Below, piece after piece: positions 1 through 11,321 of a stretch of 64,000 nucleotides of DNA. Made by a program: the position numbers and the translations under genes. Within the stretch, counting starts at the first letter, position 1. The number at the start of each line of letters is the position of its first letter. The notes under the pieces are model-generated. The model was not told where the DNA came from. It searched no databases and saw only the letters and a list, made by a program, of their open reading frames with translations. This DNA comes from Neisseria subflava (GTDB taxonomy: Bacteria > Pseudomonadota > Gammaproteobacteria > Burkholderiales > Neisseriaceae), in contig NZ_CP073117.1 in assembly GCF_024205745.1 (NCBI RefSeq), forward strand, positions 1,054,001 to 1,118,000, in the 5' to 3' direction.

Positions 1-2
1 GT

Positions 3-1032
<1,030 letters not shown>

Positions 1033-1051
1033 TCAAGTAGTTTTTTTGTAG

Positions 1052-1333
<282 letters not shown>

Positions 1334-1406
1334 TCAAGACGGAGCGATCCGTTCAGATACAGGCTTGTCGTCTGTTTGATTAACCCAGATACGAAGGTTA
1401 AGTAAC

Positions 1407-1877
1407 GTGAATATTAATGCAACCTTATTTGCGCAAATTCTGGTTTTCTTTGGCTTGGTTTGGTTTACGATGAAATTCGTATGGCCTCCGATTGCCAAAG
1501 CGTTGGATGAGCGTGCCGCAAAAATCGCCGAGGGCTTGGCTGCTGCCGAGCGCGGTAAGAGCGATTTTGAGCAGGCAGAGAAAAAAGTTGCAGAACTTAT
1601 GGCCGAAGGGCGTAATCAGGTAACCGAAATGGTTGCCAACGCCGAAAAACGTGCTGCAAAAATTGTAGAAGAAGCCAAAGAGCAAGCTTCTCATGAAGCA
1701 GCACGCATTGCAGCCCAAGCAAAAGCTGATGTGGAGCAAGAAGTTAACCGTGCGCGCGAAGCATTGCGCGAACAGGTTGCTACACTGGCTGTTAAAGGTG
1801 CGGAATCTATCTTGCGTAAGGAAATTGATGCTTCCAAACATGCAGATTTGCTCAGTACCTTAAAACAGGAGCTGTAA
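1407..1877 (+). CDS. atpF: F1Fo ATP synthase subunit b
   Basis: Peripheral stalk subunit of 156 residues. One N-terminal transmembrane helix (about residues 5-25, [20 protein letters not shown]) is followed by a long alanine/glutamate-rich amphipathic coiled coil, the usual b-subunit plan and length. Translation appears to start at GTG 1407 behind GAAGG at about 1394-1398; no in-frame ATG gives the complete membrane helix. The next gene, atpH, starts 4 bp after the stop. Confidence 0.96.
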   Translation: MNINATLFAQILVFFGLVWFTMKFVWPPIAKALDERAAKIAEGLAAAERGKSDFEQAEKKVAELMAEGRNQVTEMVANAEKRAAKIVEEAKEQASHEAARIAAQAKADVEQEVNRAREALREQVATLAVKGAESILRKEIDASKHADLLSTLKQEL

Positions 1878-1881
1878 TCTT

Positions 1882-2415
1882 ATGGCAGAGTTCGCAACGA
1901 TTGCCAGACCTTATGCGAAAGCATTGTTCAGTCTGGCTCAGGAAAAAAACCAAATCGAGTCTTGGTTGGGCGAACTGAAAGAACTCGCAGCGGTTGTTCA
2001 AGATGAGAAAGTCATTGCTTTCATCGAGCAACCGGAAACGGGAGCTTCCGAAAAAGCAGAAACGCTCAAAGGTCTTGTCGGTATCAAAAATGTCGAATTG
2101 GCAAATTTCATTACCGTTTTGGCCGAGCAAAAGCGTTTGCTGGTATTGCCGGAAATTTATGCCCAATATCAAGATTTGACCTTGATACACAACAATACGA
2201 AATCGGCAGTAATTTACAGCGCGTATGAACTCAGTTCTCAGCAGCTGGCCGATGTTACCGATATCCTGACAAAACGCTTCAACAGCAAATTGGATGTGGT
2301 AACTAAAGTTGCCCCTGAATTAATTGGCGGCATCAAAGTAGAAGTGGGTGATCAGGTCTTGGATTTGTCCGTACAAGGCAAACTGAATGCTTTGTATGCG
2401 ACTATGACAAATTAG
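1882..2415 (+). CDS. atpH: F1Fo ATP synthase subunit delta
   Basis: 177-residue delta subunit (OSCP homologue), which ties the b-dimer stalk to the top of the alpha3-beta3 hexamer. The N-terminus [16 protein letters not shown] and the C-terminal signature [21 protein letters not shown] are characteristic. It follows atpF by 4 bp and precedes atpA by 10 bp, in the conserved operon order. Confidence 0.96.
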   Translation: MAEFATIARPYAKALFSLAQEKNQIESWLGELKELAAVVQDEKVIAFIEQPETGASEKAETLKGLVGIKNVELANFITVLAEQKRLLVLPEIYAQYQDLTLIHNNTKSAVIYSAYELSSQQLADVTDILTKRFNSKLDVVTKVAPELIGGIKVEVGDQVLDLSVQGKLNALYATMTN

Positions 2416-2425
2416 GAGAGTTTTC

Positions 2426-3973
2426 ATGCAGCTTAATCCTGCTGAAATTAGCGATTTGATTAAAGCCAAAATCGAAAATCTGTCCGTCGATGCAGAAGTG
2501 CGTACCCGTGGTACCGTTGTTTCTGTTACAGACGGCATTGTGCGCATTCATGGCTTGTCAGACGCGATGCAAGGTGAGATGCTCGAATTCCCCGGTAACA
2601 CTTTCGGTCTGGCCATGAACTTGGAGCGTGACTCCGTTGGTGCCGTAGTGTTGGGTGAGTACGAACACATTAAAGAAGGCGATACAGTTACCTGTACCGG
2701 CCGTATTTTGGAAGTGCCGATCGGTCGCGAACTGGTTGGCCGCGTAGTTGATGCATTGGGTCGTCCTATCGATGGTAAAGGTCCAATCAACACAACATTG
2801 ACTGCTCCAATCGAAAAAATTGCACCAGGTGTGATTGCGCGTAAATCGGTTGACCAACCAATGCAAACCGGCCTGAAAGCCATTGACTCTATGGTTCCGG
2901 TTGGTCGTGGCCAACGTGAGTTGATCATTGGTGACCGTCAAACCGGTAAAACTGCCGTAGCACTGGATGCCATCGTTAACCAAAAAGGTACAGGCGTTAT
3001 CTGTATTTATGTGGCTATCGGTCAAAAAGCATCTTCTATTGCCAACGTAGTACGCAAATTGGAAGAGCATGGCGCGATGGAACACACTATCGTAGTTGCT
3101 GCAACTGCTTCTGAAGCCGCTGCACTGCAATACATCGCTCCTTACTCCGGTTGTACCATGGGTGAATTCTTCCGTGACCGTGGTGAAGATGCACTGATCG
3201 TATACGATGACTTGTCTAAACAAGCCGTTGCATACCGTCAAATTTCCCTGCTGTTGCGCCGTCCACCTGGTCGTGAAGCATATCCTGGCGACGTATTCTA
3301 TCTGCACTCCCGTTTGTTGGAACGTGCGGCTCGCGTCAGCGAAAACGAAGTTGAAAAACTGACCAATGGCGAAGTAAAAGGCAAAACCGGTTCTCTGACT
3401 GCGTTGCCAATTATTGAAACCCAAGCCGGTGACGTATCAGCATTCGTACCAACCAACGTAATTTCGATTACAGACGGCCAAATCTTCTTGGAAACCGACT
3501 TGTTCAACGCCGGTATCCGTCCTGCAATCAATGCCGGTATTTCTGTATCGCGCGTGGGTGGTGCAGCACAAACCAAAGTCATCAAAAAACTGGGTGGCGG
3601 TATCCGTTTGGCGTTGGCACAGTACCGTGAATTGGCGGCGTTCTCGCAATTTGCTTCCGATTTGGACGAAGCAACACGCAAACAGCTGCAACACGGTGAA
3701 GTGGTTACTGAATTGATGAAACAAAAACAATTCAGCACATTGAACACTGCCGAAATGGCATTGACTTTGTGGGCGATCAATAATGGTTCTTATGCAGATG
3801 TTCCGGTATCCAAAGCCTTGGCTTTCGAAGCAGAATTCTTGAGTTTCGTACGTACGCAACATCCTGAGGTTCTGGAAGCGATTAATGCATCAGGCGCAAT
3901 GTCTGACGAAAGCGAAAAAGCATTGACCGAAGCCATGAAATCTTTCAAATCTTCTTACGCTTACCAAGCATAA
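2426..3973 (+). CDS. atpA: F1Fo ATP synthase subunit alpha
   Basis: 515-residue regulatory nucleotide-binding subunit of the F1 head. The Walker A sequence GDRQTGKT is near residue 170, the alpha-type signature [17 protein letters not shown] near 365, and the arginine finger lies within that conserved segment. Length is normal for the family. Ribosome site AGGAG is 7 bp before ATG 2426. Confidence 0.98.
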   Translation: MQLNPAEISDLIKAKIENLSVDAEVRTRGTVVSVTDGIVRIHGLSDAMQGEMLEFPGNTFGLAMNLERDSVGAVVLGEYEHIKEGDTVTCTGRILEVPIGRELVGRVVDALGRPIDGKGPINTTLTAPIEKIAPGVIARKSVDQPMQTGLKAIDSMVPVGRGQRELIIGDRQTGKTAVALDAIVNQKGTGVICIYVAIGQKASSIANVVRKLEEHGAMEHTIVVAATASEAAALQYIAPYSGCTMGEFFRDRGEDALIVYDDLSKQAVAYRQISLLLRRPPGREAYPGDVFYLHSRLLERAARVSENEVEKLTNGEVKGKTGSLTALPIIETQAGDVSAFVPTNVISITDGQIFLETDLFNAGIRPAINAGISVSRVGGAAQTKVIKKLGGGIRLALAQYRELAAFSQFASDLDEATRKQLQHGEVVTELMKQKQFSTLNTAEMALTLWAINNGSYADVPVSKALAFEAEFLSFVRTQHPEVLEAINASGAMSDESEKALTEAMKSFKSSYAYQA

Positions 3974-3997
3974 GTATTGAAATGAAAGGAGTCTGAA

Positions 3998-4873
3998 ATG
4001 GCAGTCGGAAAAGAGATTCTCACCAAAATCCGTAGTGTTCAAAATACCCAAAAGATCACTAAAGCGATGCAAATGGTGTCGACCTCTAAAATGCGGAAGA
4101 CTCAAGACCGGATGCGCTTAGCGCGTCCGTACGCCGAAAAAGTGCGTACAGTGATGAGCCATCTTGCACAGACCCATGCCGATCATGGTATCAAATTGTT
4201 GGAGCCGCACCGCGAAGTGCGTCGTGCCGGTTTCATTTTGATTACCTCGGATAAAGGTTTGTGCGGTGGCTTGAACGCAAACGTACTGAAAAAGTTTTTG
4301 GCGCAAGTTCAAGAGTATCAGGAACAAGGCATCGAAGTCGAAGTCGTGTGCCTGGGTAGTAAAGGTTTGGCTGCATGCCAAAGCATCGGTTTGAATGTTA
4401 TTGCCAGCGCAACCAATTTGGGCGATACCCCAAAAATGGAATTGCTGCTCGGACCTCTGACCGAAATCTTCCAACGTTATGAGAAGCATGAATTAGACCG
4501 TATCCATATGGTTTACTCACGTTTTGTCAATACAATGCGCCAAGAGCCACGTATGGAAGTTTTGCTGCCTATCGGTGAAAACGTTATTGACGACGAAGCG
4601 GGTCATTCTTCATTTGCTTGGGAATACCGCTACGAGCCGAGTCCTATCGCCGTATTGGAATATTTGGTTCGCCGCTATTTAGAGTCTGTGGTTTATCAGG
4701 CATTGAGCGACAACATGGCATCTGAACAAGCCGCGCGTATGGTAGCGATGAAAGCCGCAACCGACAACGCAGGCAATGCCATTAAAGAATTGCGCTTGGT
4801 GTACAACAAATCGCGTCAAGCTGCGATTACCACAGAATTGTCAGAAATTGTAGCAGGTGCAGCGGCAGTTTAA
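3998..4873 (+). CDS. atpG: F1Fo ATP synthase subunit gamma
   Basis: 291-residue central rotor shaft. The N-terminal coiled-coil strand (EILTKIRSVQNTQKITKAMQMV) and the C-terminal strand (AARMVAMKAATDNAGNAIKEL, with the closing TTELSEIVAGAAA) are both intact and are the family signatures. ATG 3998 follows AAAGGAG. It lies 24 bp after atpA and 38 bp before atpD. Confidence 0.97.
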   Translation: MAVGKEILTKIRSVQNTQKITKAMQMVSTSKMRKTQDRMRLARPYAEKVRTVMSHLAQTHADHGIKLLEPHREVRRAGFILITSDKGLCGGLNANVLKKFLAQVQEYQEQGIEVEVVCLGSKGLAACQSIGLNVIASATNLGDTPKMELLLGPLTEIFQRYEKHELDRIHMVYSRFVNTMRQEPRMEVLLPIGENVIDDEAGHSSFAWEYRYEPSPIAVLEYLVRRYLESVVYQALSDNMASEQAARMVAMKAATDNAGNAIKELRLVYNKSRQAAITTELSEIVAGAAAV

Positions 4874-4902
4874 TGCTGTCTGAAGCCTGAACAGGAAATT
4901 AG

Positions 4903-6309
<1,407 letters not shown>

Positions 6310-6319
6310 GGAGGCCGGC

Positions 6320-6745
6320 ATGAGCACCATGCAAGTTGAAGTGGTTAGTAGCGAGCAAAACATCTATTCGGGCGAGGCCAGCTTTGTGGTGGTTCCGACC
6401 GTTCAAGGTGAGCTTGGTATTTATCCACGACACGAGCCGATTATGAGTTTGGTACGCCCCGGCGCATTGCGTTTGACTGTTCCGGGTGAAGCTGAAGAAG
6501 TGCTGGTTGCCGTTTCCGGTGGCGTTTTAGAAGTACAGCCTGATAAGATTACTGTATTGGCAGACGTCGCCGTCCGCAGTACAGAAATGGATCAGGCGCG
6601 TGCTGAAGCAGCTAAAAAAGCAGCCGAAACTGGTGTTTCTGAAGCCAGAGACGAAAAATCTTTGGCCGAAGCGCACAAAGCATTGGCAGCAGCCATTGCC
6701 CAGCTGAAAACTTTGGATTACCTTCGTTCGCAAAAAAACAAGTAA
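6320..6745 (+). CDS. atpC: F1Fo ATP synthase subunit epsilon
   Basis: 141-residue epsilon subunit, which couples gamma to the c-ring and can inhibit ATP hydrolysis. The N-terminal beta-sandwich (MQVEVVSSEQNIYSGEA, GELGIYPRHEP) and the C-terminal two-helix hairpin rich in Ala/Glu/Lys are both present. Ribosome site AGGAGG is just before ATG 6320. Last gene of the operon; a strong intrinsic terminator follows 16 bp after the stop. Confidence 0.96.
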   Translation: MSTMQVEVVSSEQNIYSGEASFVVVPTVQGELGIYPRHEPIMSLVRPGALRLTVPGEAEEVLVAVSGGVLEVQPDKITVLADVAVRSTEMDQARAEAAKKAAETGVSEARDEKSLAEAHKALAAAIAQLKTLDYLRSQKNK

Positions 6746-6760
6746 TGTGGGTTCATCAAG

Positions 6761-6791
6761 AAAAAGCACAACGAAATGTTGTGCTTTTTTA
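6761..6791 (+). terminator. intrinsic terminator of the atp operon
   Basis: An 8-bp perfect stem (AGCACAAC / GTTGTGCT) with loop GAAAT is followed by six T. It contains no uptake sequence, unlike most terminators in this window. Confidence 0.9.
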
Positions 6792-6792
6792 T

Positions 6793-7055
6793 TTGTCTGA
6801 AGATAAGTGGCTTGATATTGAAATGTCGATAGACGAGTAGACGGCAAGTTTGAAATTGAAATGGTAGAACCGACTTCTATGACTAAATTGTTGGTGGATC
6901 ATTGTCGAAGCAGCTAGCCTTGTGAGTCATTTAAAATAGCCTGCCCAATCTTTTTATCCTAAAAAATAGATTAGATGATTCCTAATTTATTGCAATCGCA
7001 ACAGATCTGAATTTATCAGTATTGAAAATATTAGCGTTTTTCTGAGCTCGCATAC
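6793..7055. other. gene-free stretch between atpC and the flotillin gene
   Basis: About 260 bp of AT-rich sequence between convergent genes. I see no open frame with a ribosome site, no clear hairpin and no repeat. It ends at the inverted uptake-sequence pair at 7056. Confidence 0.6.
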
Positions 7056-7091
7056 AAAAAAGGCCGTCTGAAAAGTTTCAGACGGCCTTTA
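7056..7091. terminator. inverted DUS pair, bidirectional terminator
   Basis: Two AGGCCGTCTGAA-type uptake sequences face each other as a hairpin with A-rich and T-rich flanks. Placed between the convergent atp operon and yqiK, it can stop transcripts from either side. Confidence 0.8.
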
Positions 7092-7115
7092 AACCATTAT
7101 TGCGGCATTCGTTTA

Positions 7116-8825
7116 TTATTGGCCGATGGTTTTATCCAGTCCTTGGGTCAGGCCGTTGATGTCGCCACCATTCAGTCCCAACTCTTTCAAGAGACCGTCA
7201 ACCAACGGGGCTTGGCTGCGGTAGCGCAGGGCGCTGTTGACCATTTGGTCTGCAAGGCTGGCTTGTGTGGTTTGGCCGTCTGCAACACCTTCCGCACCAT
7301 TTGCACCACCGGTAAAGCCACCCAGACCATTGACTTGCAAAATCTTGATGTCTTCGATTTTTTCCATTGGGCGGACGGATTCACGAATGATGTCAGGCAG
7401 GTGTTTCAAGAGGGCAAGGCGGACTTGCATTTCAACCTGTTCAACGCTCAGGACGTTGGCAGCTTCGTTCACAGCGCGGGTACCTTCGGCATCAACTTTG
7501 TATTGTTGCTCTTGCGCTTGTGCCAACAGAATTTTGGCATCGGCCTCACCTTTGGCTTGCAGGCGGTGTTTTTCGGCTTCGGCTTCGGCGGCGATACGTA
7601 CGGCTTCAGCGCGGTCTTGTGCGGCTTGTTTTTCGGCTTCAGCGGCAACAGTGAGCGAAATCGCATCTTTTTGCGCAGCCTCTTCGGCGGCAATCAATTC
7701 CACCGCTTTGGCACGCTCGGCGCGTTCGGTTTCGCGTACGGTAATCACGCTCTCTTCTTCGCGAACAGCGGCGGCGCGGGCTTTGTCGGCTTCGGCTTTG
7801 GCTTCGGATTCGGCACGCGATTTTTCGGCAACGGCGATGGCGCGGTCTTGTTCGGCCAACTCGATGGCTTTGCGGCGTTCAACCTCCGCTTGCTCAACAG
7901 CTTGGGCTTTGCGGATGTCTTCGTTTTTAATGTCGCGTTCGGCTGCGATGCGTTTCAAATCCACTTCGCGTTCAGCGGCAATTTTCGCTTCTTCAGCTTC
8001 ACGTTTTTTCTGAGATTCTTGTTCGGTAATACTGGCCTCTTGTTCGGCGCGGCGGACGGCAATTTCGCGCTCTTGTTCGAGTTTGGCGTATTCTTCTTCG
8101 CGCGAGATTTTCAGGCGTTGCTGCTCGGCTTCAAGGTTTTTGGTTTTGATTGCCAAGTCGGTGTCTTGTTCGATTTCGTTACGTTTTTTGCGGCGGCCTT
8201 CGATGGTTTCGGTCAGTTTGGTCAAACCTTCCGCGTCAAAGGCGTTTTGCGGGTTGAAGAACTCAAAACTGGTTTGGTCGAGGCCGGTCAGGGAAACGGT
8301 TTCGAGTTCGAGACCGTTTTTAAACAAATCTTCGCTCACGACTTGTTGTACTTTCTGAACGAAATCAACACGTTTTTCATGCAACTCTTCCATTGCCATT
8401 TCAGCGGCAACGGCGCGCAAGGCATCAACGAATTTACCTTCGACGAGGTCTTTCAGCTCATCGGGAGACATGGTTTTCATACCCAGCGTTTGTGCGGCGG
8501 TCGCAATGCTCTCGGCGCTGGGTTTAACGCGGACGTAAAATTCCGCCATTACGTCAACGCGCATACGGTCGCGGGTAATCAGCGCTTGTTGGGCAGCGCG
8601 GCGCACTTCAAGGCGCAGTGTATTCATGTTGACGGGGATGATTTCGTGCAGCACGGGCAGCACCATCGCGCCGCCGTTCATGATGACTTTTTCGCCACCA
8701 AAACCGGTACGGACAAATGAGACTTCTTTGCTGGCACGGCGATACAGACGGGTCAGGATGAGGCCGAGTACAAACAGCGCGACGAGTATGACGCCGGCGA
8801 TAGTGCCGATGGAGACCAAATTCAT
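7116..8825 (-). CDS. yqiK: flotillin-like SPFH-domain membrane protein (YqiK family)
   Basis: 569 residues. One N-terminal membrane anchor (about 5-27, IGTIAGVILVALFVLGLILT) is followed by an SPFH/band-7 domain (about 35-220) and a very long Ala/Glu/Lys-rich coiled coil (about 220-460) ending in a conserved C-terminal domain. This is the flotillin architecture; such proteins scaffold ordered membrane patches. Start ATG 8825 has AGGAAAAACC before it. The next genes upstream on the same strand are yqiJ and pspA, a combination linked with envelope stress in other proteobacteria. The symbol is by family, not by proven orthology. Confidence 0.88.
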   Translation of the reverse strand: MNLVSIGTIAGVILVALFVLGLILTRLYRRASKEVSFVRTGFGGEKVIMNGGAMVLPVLHEIIPVNMNTLRLEVRRAAQQALITRDRMRVDVMAEFYVRVKPSAESIATAAQTLGMKTMSPDELKDLVEGKFVDALRAVAAEMAMEELHEKRVDFVQKVQQVVSEDLFKNGLELETVSLTGLDQTSFEFFNPQNAFDAEGLTKLTETIEGRRKKRNEIEQDTDLAIKTKNLEAEQQRLKISREEEYAKLEQEREIAVRRAEQEASITEQESQKKREAEEAKIAAEREVDLKRIAAERDIKNEDIRKAQAVEQAEVERRKAIELAEQDRAIAVAEKSRAESEAKAEADKARAAAVREEESVITVRETERAERAKAVELIAAEEAAQKDAISLTVAAEAEKQAAQDRAEAVRIAAEAEAEKHRLQAKGEADAKILLAQAQEQQYKVDAEGTRAVNEAANVLSVEQVEMQVRLALLKHLPDIIRESVRPMEKIEDIKILQVNGLGGFTGGANGAEGVADGQTTQASLADQMVNSALRYRSQAPLVDGLLKELGLNGGDINGLTQGLDKTIGQ

Positions 8826-9037
8826 GGTTTTTCCTTTCTTCTTGTTAATATGCCTTTGGGGGCGGTGGATTCAGAAGGCTTTGAGGGAAAGAGGCCGACT
8901 GAAAGGGTTAAAAATATGGGTTGAAATAATAGGGTGGTTGTTTTTTCTAATTGTTATTTCGGATTTCTAGATGGTGAGGATAGGGCGGTAAAGTATCTAT
9001 TTTTACCGTATCGATAAATCAGCGGTTTCAGACGGCC

Positions 9038-9703
9038 TTAATCTACCAAACTGCCGCTCGGATTTAAAATCGCTTTAAATGTATTTCCGTCCAACGACAC
9101 CAGCAATACCGCATCGCCTTGTTTCAATACATCTTCAGAGTCAGGCTCTACCATCACATAATGCTGTTGGCCGTAAGCATCTTTTACGCGCACTTGTGCC
9201 GCATTGCCTACCCGAGCTTCGCCTAACACCACCGTGCCGACGCGGCCGATTAAACTTTCCTGCAAAACGGCAGTGGTTTCATCTTTCGGCATAATTTTGT
9301 ACAAACCGCTAGCCGTTACGCGTACTAAGGGCAGGGAAAGAAACCAGACGATGACTGCTGCCAACGTGCCATTCAGATAAGTGCCGAATACAGTGGCAAA
9401 GGCCGTCTGAAACAGATAACCCGTCAGTCCGTATACGGCAAGAAATACCACCATCAACATCAACACCGGAATACGTCCGACATACAGCCAGCTCAGGAAA
9501 CGCACGAATATGCCTGCGTCCGCCACATCCAATCCGACCTCGGCGTGCGCGGTTTCGGTCAGGCTGTCGGGCAACAGGTTGTCCAACCAGTCGCTGATAC
9601 CGCCTGCCAGCATGGAAATGACTTCCAACACACCGAGCAAAACCATCAGCGCAATGGCAATGCCGAAGATTTCAGTTTCGGGGGCGTTGATTAAATTCCA
9701 CAT
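9038..9703 (-). CDS. yqiJ: YqiJ-like membrane protein with NfeD-type OB fold
   Basis: 221 residues. Three hydrophobic segments (about 10-35, 75-100, 105-130) precede a C-terminal beta-rich region (about 150-215) beginning LIGRVGTVVLGEARVGNAAQVRVKDAYGQQHYVMVEP, typical of the OB fold found in NfeD/YqiJ partners of flotillins. It sits upstream of yqiK with a 212-bp gap that contains one DUS. YqiJ and YqiK are neighbours in E. coli too, which supports the pairing. Confidence 0.82.
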   Translation of the reverse strand: MWNLINAPETEIFGIAIALMVLLGVLEVISMLAGGISDWLDNLLPDSLTETAHAEVGLDVADAGIFVRFLSWLYVGRIPVLMLMVVFLAVYGLTGYLFQTAFATVFGTYLNGTLAAVIVWFLSLPLVRVTASGLYKIMPKDETTAVLQESLIGRVGTVVLGEARVGNAAQVRVKDAYGQQHYVMVEPDSEDVLKQGDAVLLVSLDGNTFKAILNPSGSLVD

Positions 9704-9859
9704 ATCGCATTTCCTTATTCTTTTTAATTTTCAGACGGCATATATTTTATTTTAAAGTTAAGCCGATTGGATATGGGTATTTTATTAATTTGTCGTAACC
9801 GACAGGATTTTTCCCAATTCGGCATCTTTTTGTTATTGAGGTGTGTATGGTTTTCTTTT

Positions 9860-9896
9860 TTTCAGACGGCCCCGTGAAGATAAAGGCCGTCTGAAA
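9860..9896. repeat. inverted DUS pair downstream of pspA
   Basis: TTTCAGACGGCC and GGCCGTCTGAAA separated by 13 bp. The pair can form a hairpin but has no T-run on the side that would end the minus-strand pspA transcript, so terminator function is weaker than for other pairs here. Confidence 0.6.
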
Positions 9897-9917
9897 CCGC
9901 GATTTTCTCAATATGGC

Positions 9918-10586
9918 TTATGATTTCGCTTTCAATGCCGCCAATCTTTCGGCAATGCGGTTGTTGCGGCTAAAGTCTTCCAGTTCTTTCAGCTTGGCCA
10001 ACTGCGCCGCATCAGTGCTGCTGTGTACCGAGTTTTGGCGACCCATCACACGGTCGAAGGCATTGCCGCTTTTTTCAGCATCACGGGCAATGCGGTTGAG
10101 GTCGCTGCCGTTGCCACCGGCTGTTTTGCCTGTACCCATGCTTTGCTGTGCGGCACGCCAGTCTTGCAACTGCTGTTGCATCTCGCGTTTTTTCGCCTGC
10201 AGGGCGGCGATAAAGCCTTCCAGCTCTTTTTCTTGTGCAGCACAATCGGCAATGGTGTTTTCCAAGATGGGCAGACGCGCTTCGATGTCCATCTGCTCGG
10301 CGATACCCGCTTCGGCAAGATCATCGCGACCGGCATCTACGGCGGCCTGCAGATTGGCATCGATGGCCTCGTGGCGGTTGCTTTCATCGGCCATTTTCTT
10401 GGCGGCAAGGTGTTTCTGCGCCAACACTTTGCCTAATTCAGCACGCACTTCATCTACTGCGCGCTCAATTTCGCGGATGCTTTCGTTCATGACCGCTTCA
10501 GGCGCGAGGTTTTCCGCCGCATCAATCAGGGCATGAAAACCGCCGCTCACCAGGCGGCCTACTCGGCGGGATAGGGTTTCGCTCAT
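9918..10586 (-). CDS. pspA: PspA/IM30 family membrane-stress protein
   Basis: About 222 residues, almost entirely helical and charged, beginning MSETLSRRVGRLVSGGFHAL with an amphipathic N-terminal helix and continuing through NESIREIERAVDEVRAELGKVLA, the PspA/IM30 pattern. These proteins form rods and rings on the inner membrane and protect it under stress. I chose ATG 10586, preceded by AAAGGAAAAT; a longer frame to 10622 adds residues not typical of the family. No PspF-type activator is adjacent. Operon partners are probably the 10640 gene upstream and yqiJ/yqiK downstream. Confidence 0.85.
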   Translation of the reverse strand: MSETLSRRVGRLVSGGFHALIDAAENLAPEAVMNESIREIERAVDEVRAELGKVLAQKHLAAKKMADESNRHEAIDANLQAAVDAGRDDLAEAGIAEQMDIEARLPILENTIADCAAQEKELEGFIAALQAKKREMQQQLQDWRAAQQSMGTGKTAGGNGSDLNRIARDAEKSGNAFDRVMGRQNSVHSSTDAAQLAKLKELEDFSRNNRIAERLAALKAKS

Positions 10587-10639
10587 TTGGATTTTCCTTT
10601 CACTAAAATGTGTTTGTTTCATTTGGTATGGCGGCAGTC

Positions 10640-11140
10640 TTAAACTTCATTTGCCTGCTGCACAATCTTCGCCAGTTTCAAAGTATTTTCAAGCTGTTGC
10701 AACACGGTATCGTCATATGCCGCGCCTTTGCCGGTTACGGCGAGTTGCAGGATGCTGTCAGTCAGGCGGACGATGCGCCACATCAGTTCGCGCTCGTATT
10801 TTTTCAAATCGTCGAGGTCGGCTTCTTCGGGCAGGTCGGCGGCGAGTGTTGCGCCTAAGTCGGGAAGCTGTTCAAACAACCTTGCTACGATATGCGAATG
10901 CACTCCGGCCTGTTTTTCTGCGTGCAAGATTTCGTGTTTCGCCGCTTGGAAAAATTGCTCCTGCGCCGTCAGTGCGGAGCTGTAATCGCGTGTCTGCGTA
11001 TGCGCCAAGCGCGCCAGCTTGAGCAATTCGCGGATTTTTTCAGACGGCGTATTCGCACCTTCGATTTTTAGTTCGGCAATAAAATCAGCATCTTCCTGAG
11101 TGATGCGTACACTAATTGGGATACGGTTCGTTGCATTCAT
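10640..11140 (-). CDS. unrecognised protein with ribbon-helix-helix-like N-terminus
   Basis: I do not recognise the family. From ATG 11140 the product is 166 residues. Residues 4-45 (RIPISVRITQEDADFIAELK, then NTPSEKIRELLKLAR) look like a ribbon-helix-helix DNA-binding fold: a short strand, then two helices. The remainder is helical and acidic. It lies first in a likely operon with pspA and the yqiJ/yqiK genes. A perfect palindrome overlaps its own promoter (11156-11177), which fits autoregulation. Alternative: a simple stress-response accessory protein without DNA binding. Confidence 0.6.
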   Translation of the reverse strand: MNATNRIPISVRITQEDADFIAELKIEGANTPSEKIRELLKLARLAHTQTRDYSSALTAQEQFFQAAKHEILHAEKQAGVHSHIVARLFEQLPDLGATLAADLPEEADLDDLKKYERELMWRIVRLTDSILQLAVTGKGAAYDDTVLQQLENTLKLAKIVQQANEV

Positions 11141-11155
11141 ATTCGTTTGCTTTGG

Positions 11156-11177
11156 TTTGTATTCATTTGAATACAAA
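11156..11177. promoter_or_regulatory. perfect palindrome, candidate operator
   Basis: TTTGTATTC, 4-bp spacer ATTT, then GAATACAAA: a 9-bp perfect inverted repeat. It begins 16 bp upstream of ATG 11140, overlaps the last two bases of a predicted -10 box and covers the expected transcription start. Confidence 0.6.
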
Positions 11178-11204
11178 TATACAAGATAGGATTCTGAGAC
11201 GCAA
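11176..11204 (-). promoter_or_regulatory. predicted sigma70 promoter of the 10640 gene/psp-yqi operon
   Basis: On the minus strand: -35 TTGCGT (11199-11204), 17-bp spacer, -10 TATATT (11176-11181). Leader to ATG 11140 would be about 29 nt. Confidence 0.6.
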
Positions 11205-11234
11205 TACCTGAAACCGTATATTTATGTAAACATC

Positions 11235-11273
11235 AGGCCGTCTGAAACTTGATTTTCGGTTTTCAGACGGCCT
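11235..11273. repeat. inverted DUS pair between divergent genes, 5' of polA
   Basis: AGGCCGTCTGAAA and its complement with a 13-bp loop. It lies between divergently transcribed genes, so it is not at a 3' end. A TATAAT at 11281-11286 starts 8 bp after it, so the polA -35 region would fall within the right DUS arm. Confidence 0.7.
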
Positions 11274-11321
11274 TTTCCTTTATAATCCGTACATTATTTT
11301 CATACACACAGCAGGTTCTCC

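Noticed and set aside
7119-8720. Long plus-strand open frame opposite yqiK (533 codons)
   Set aside because: Phe/Gly-rich translation typical of the antisense of an Ala/Glu-rich coiled coil; no ribosome site; the minus-strand flotillin is clear.
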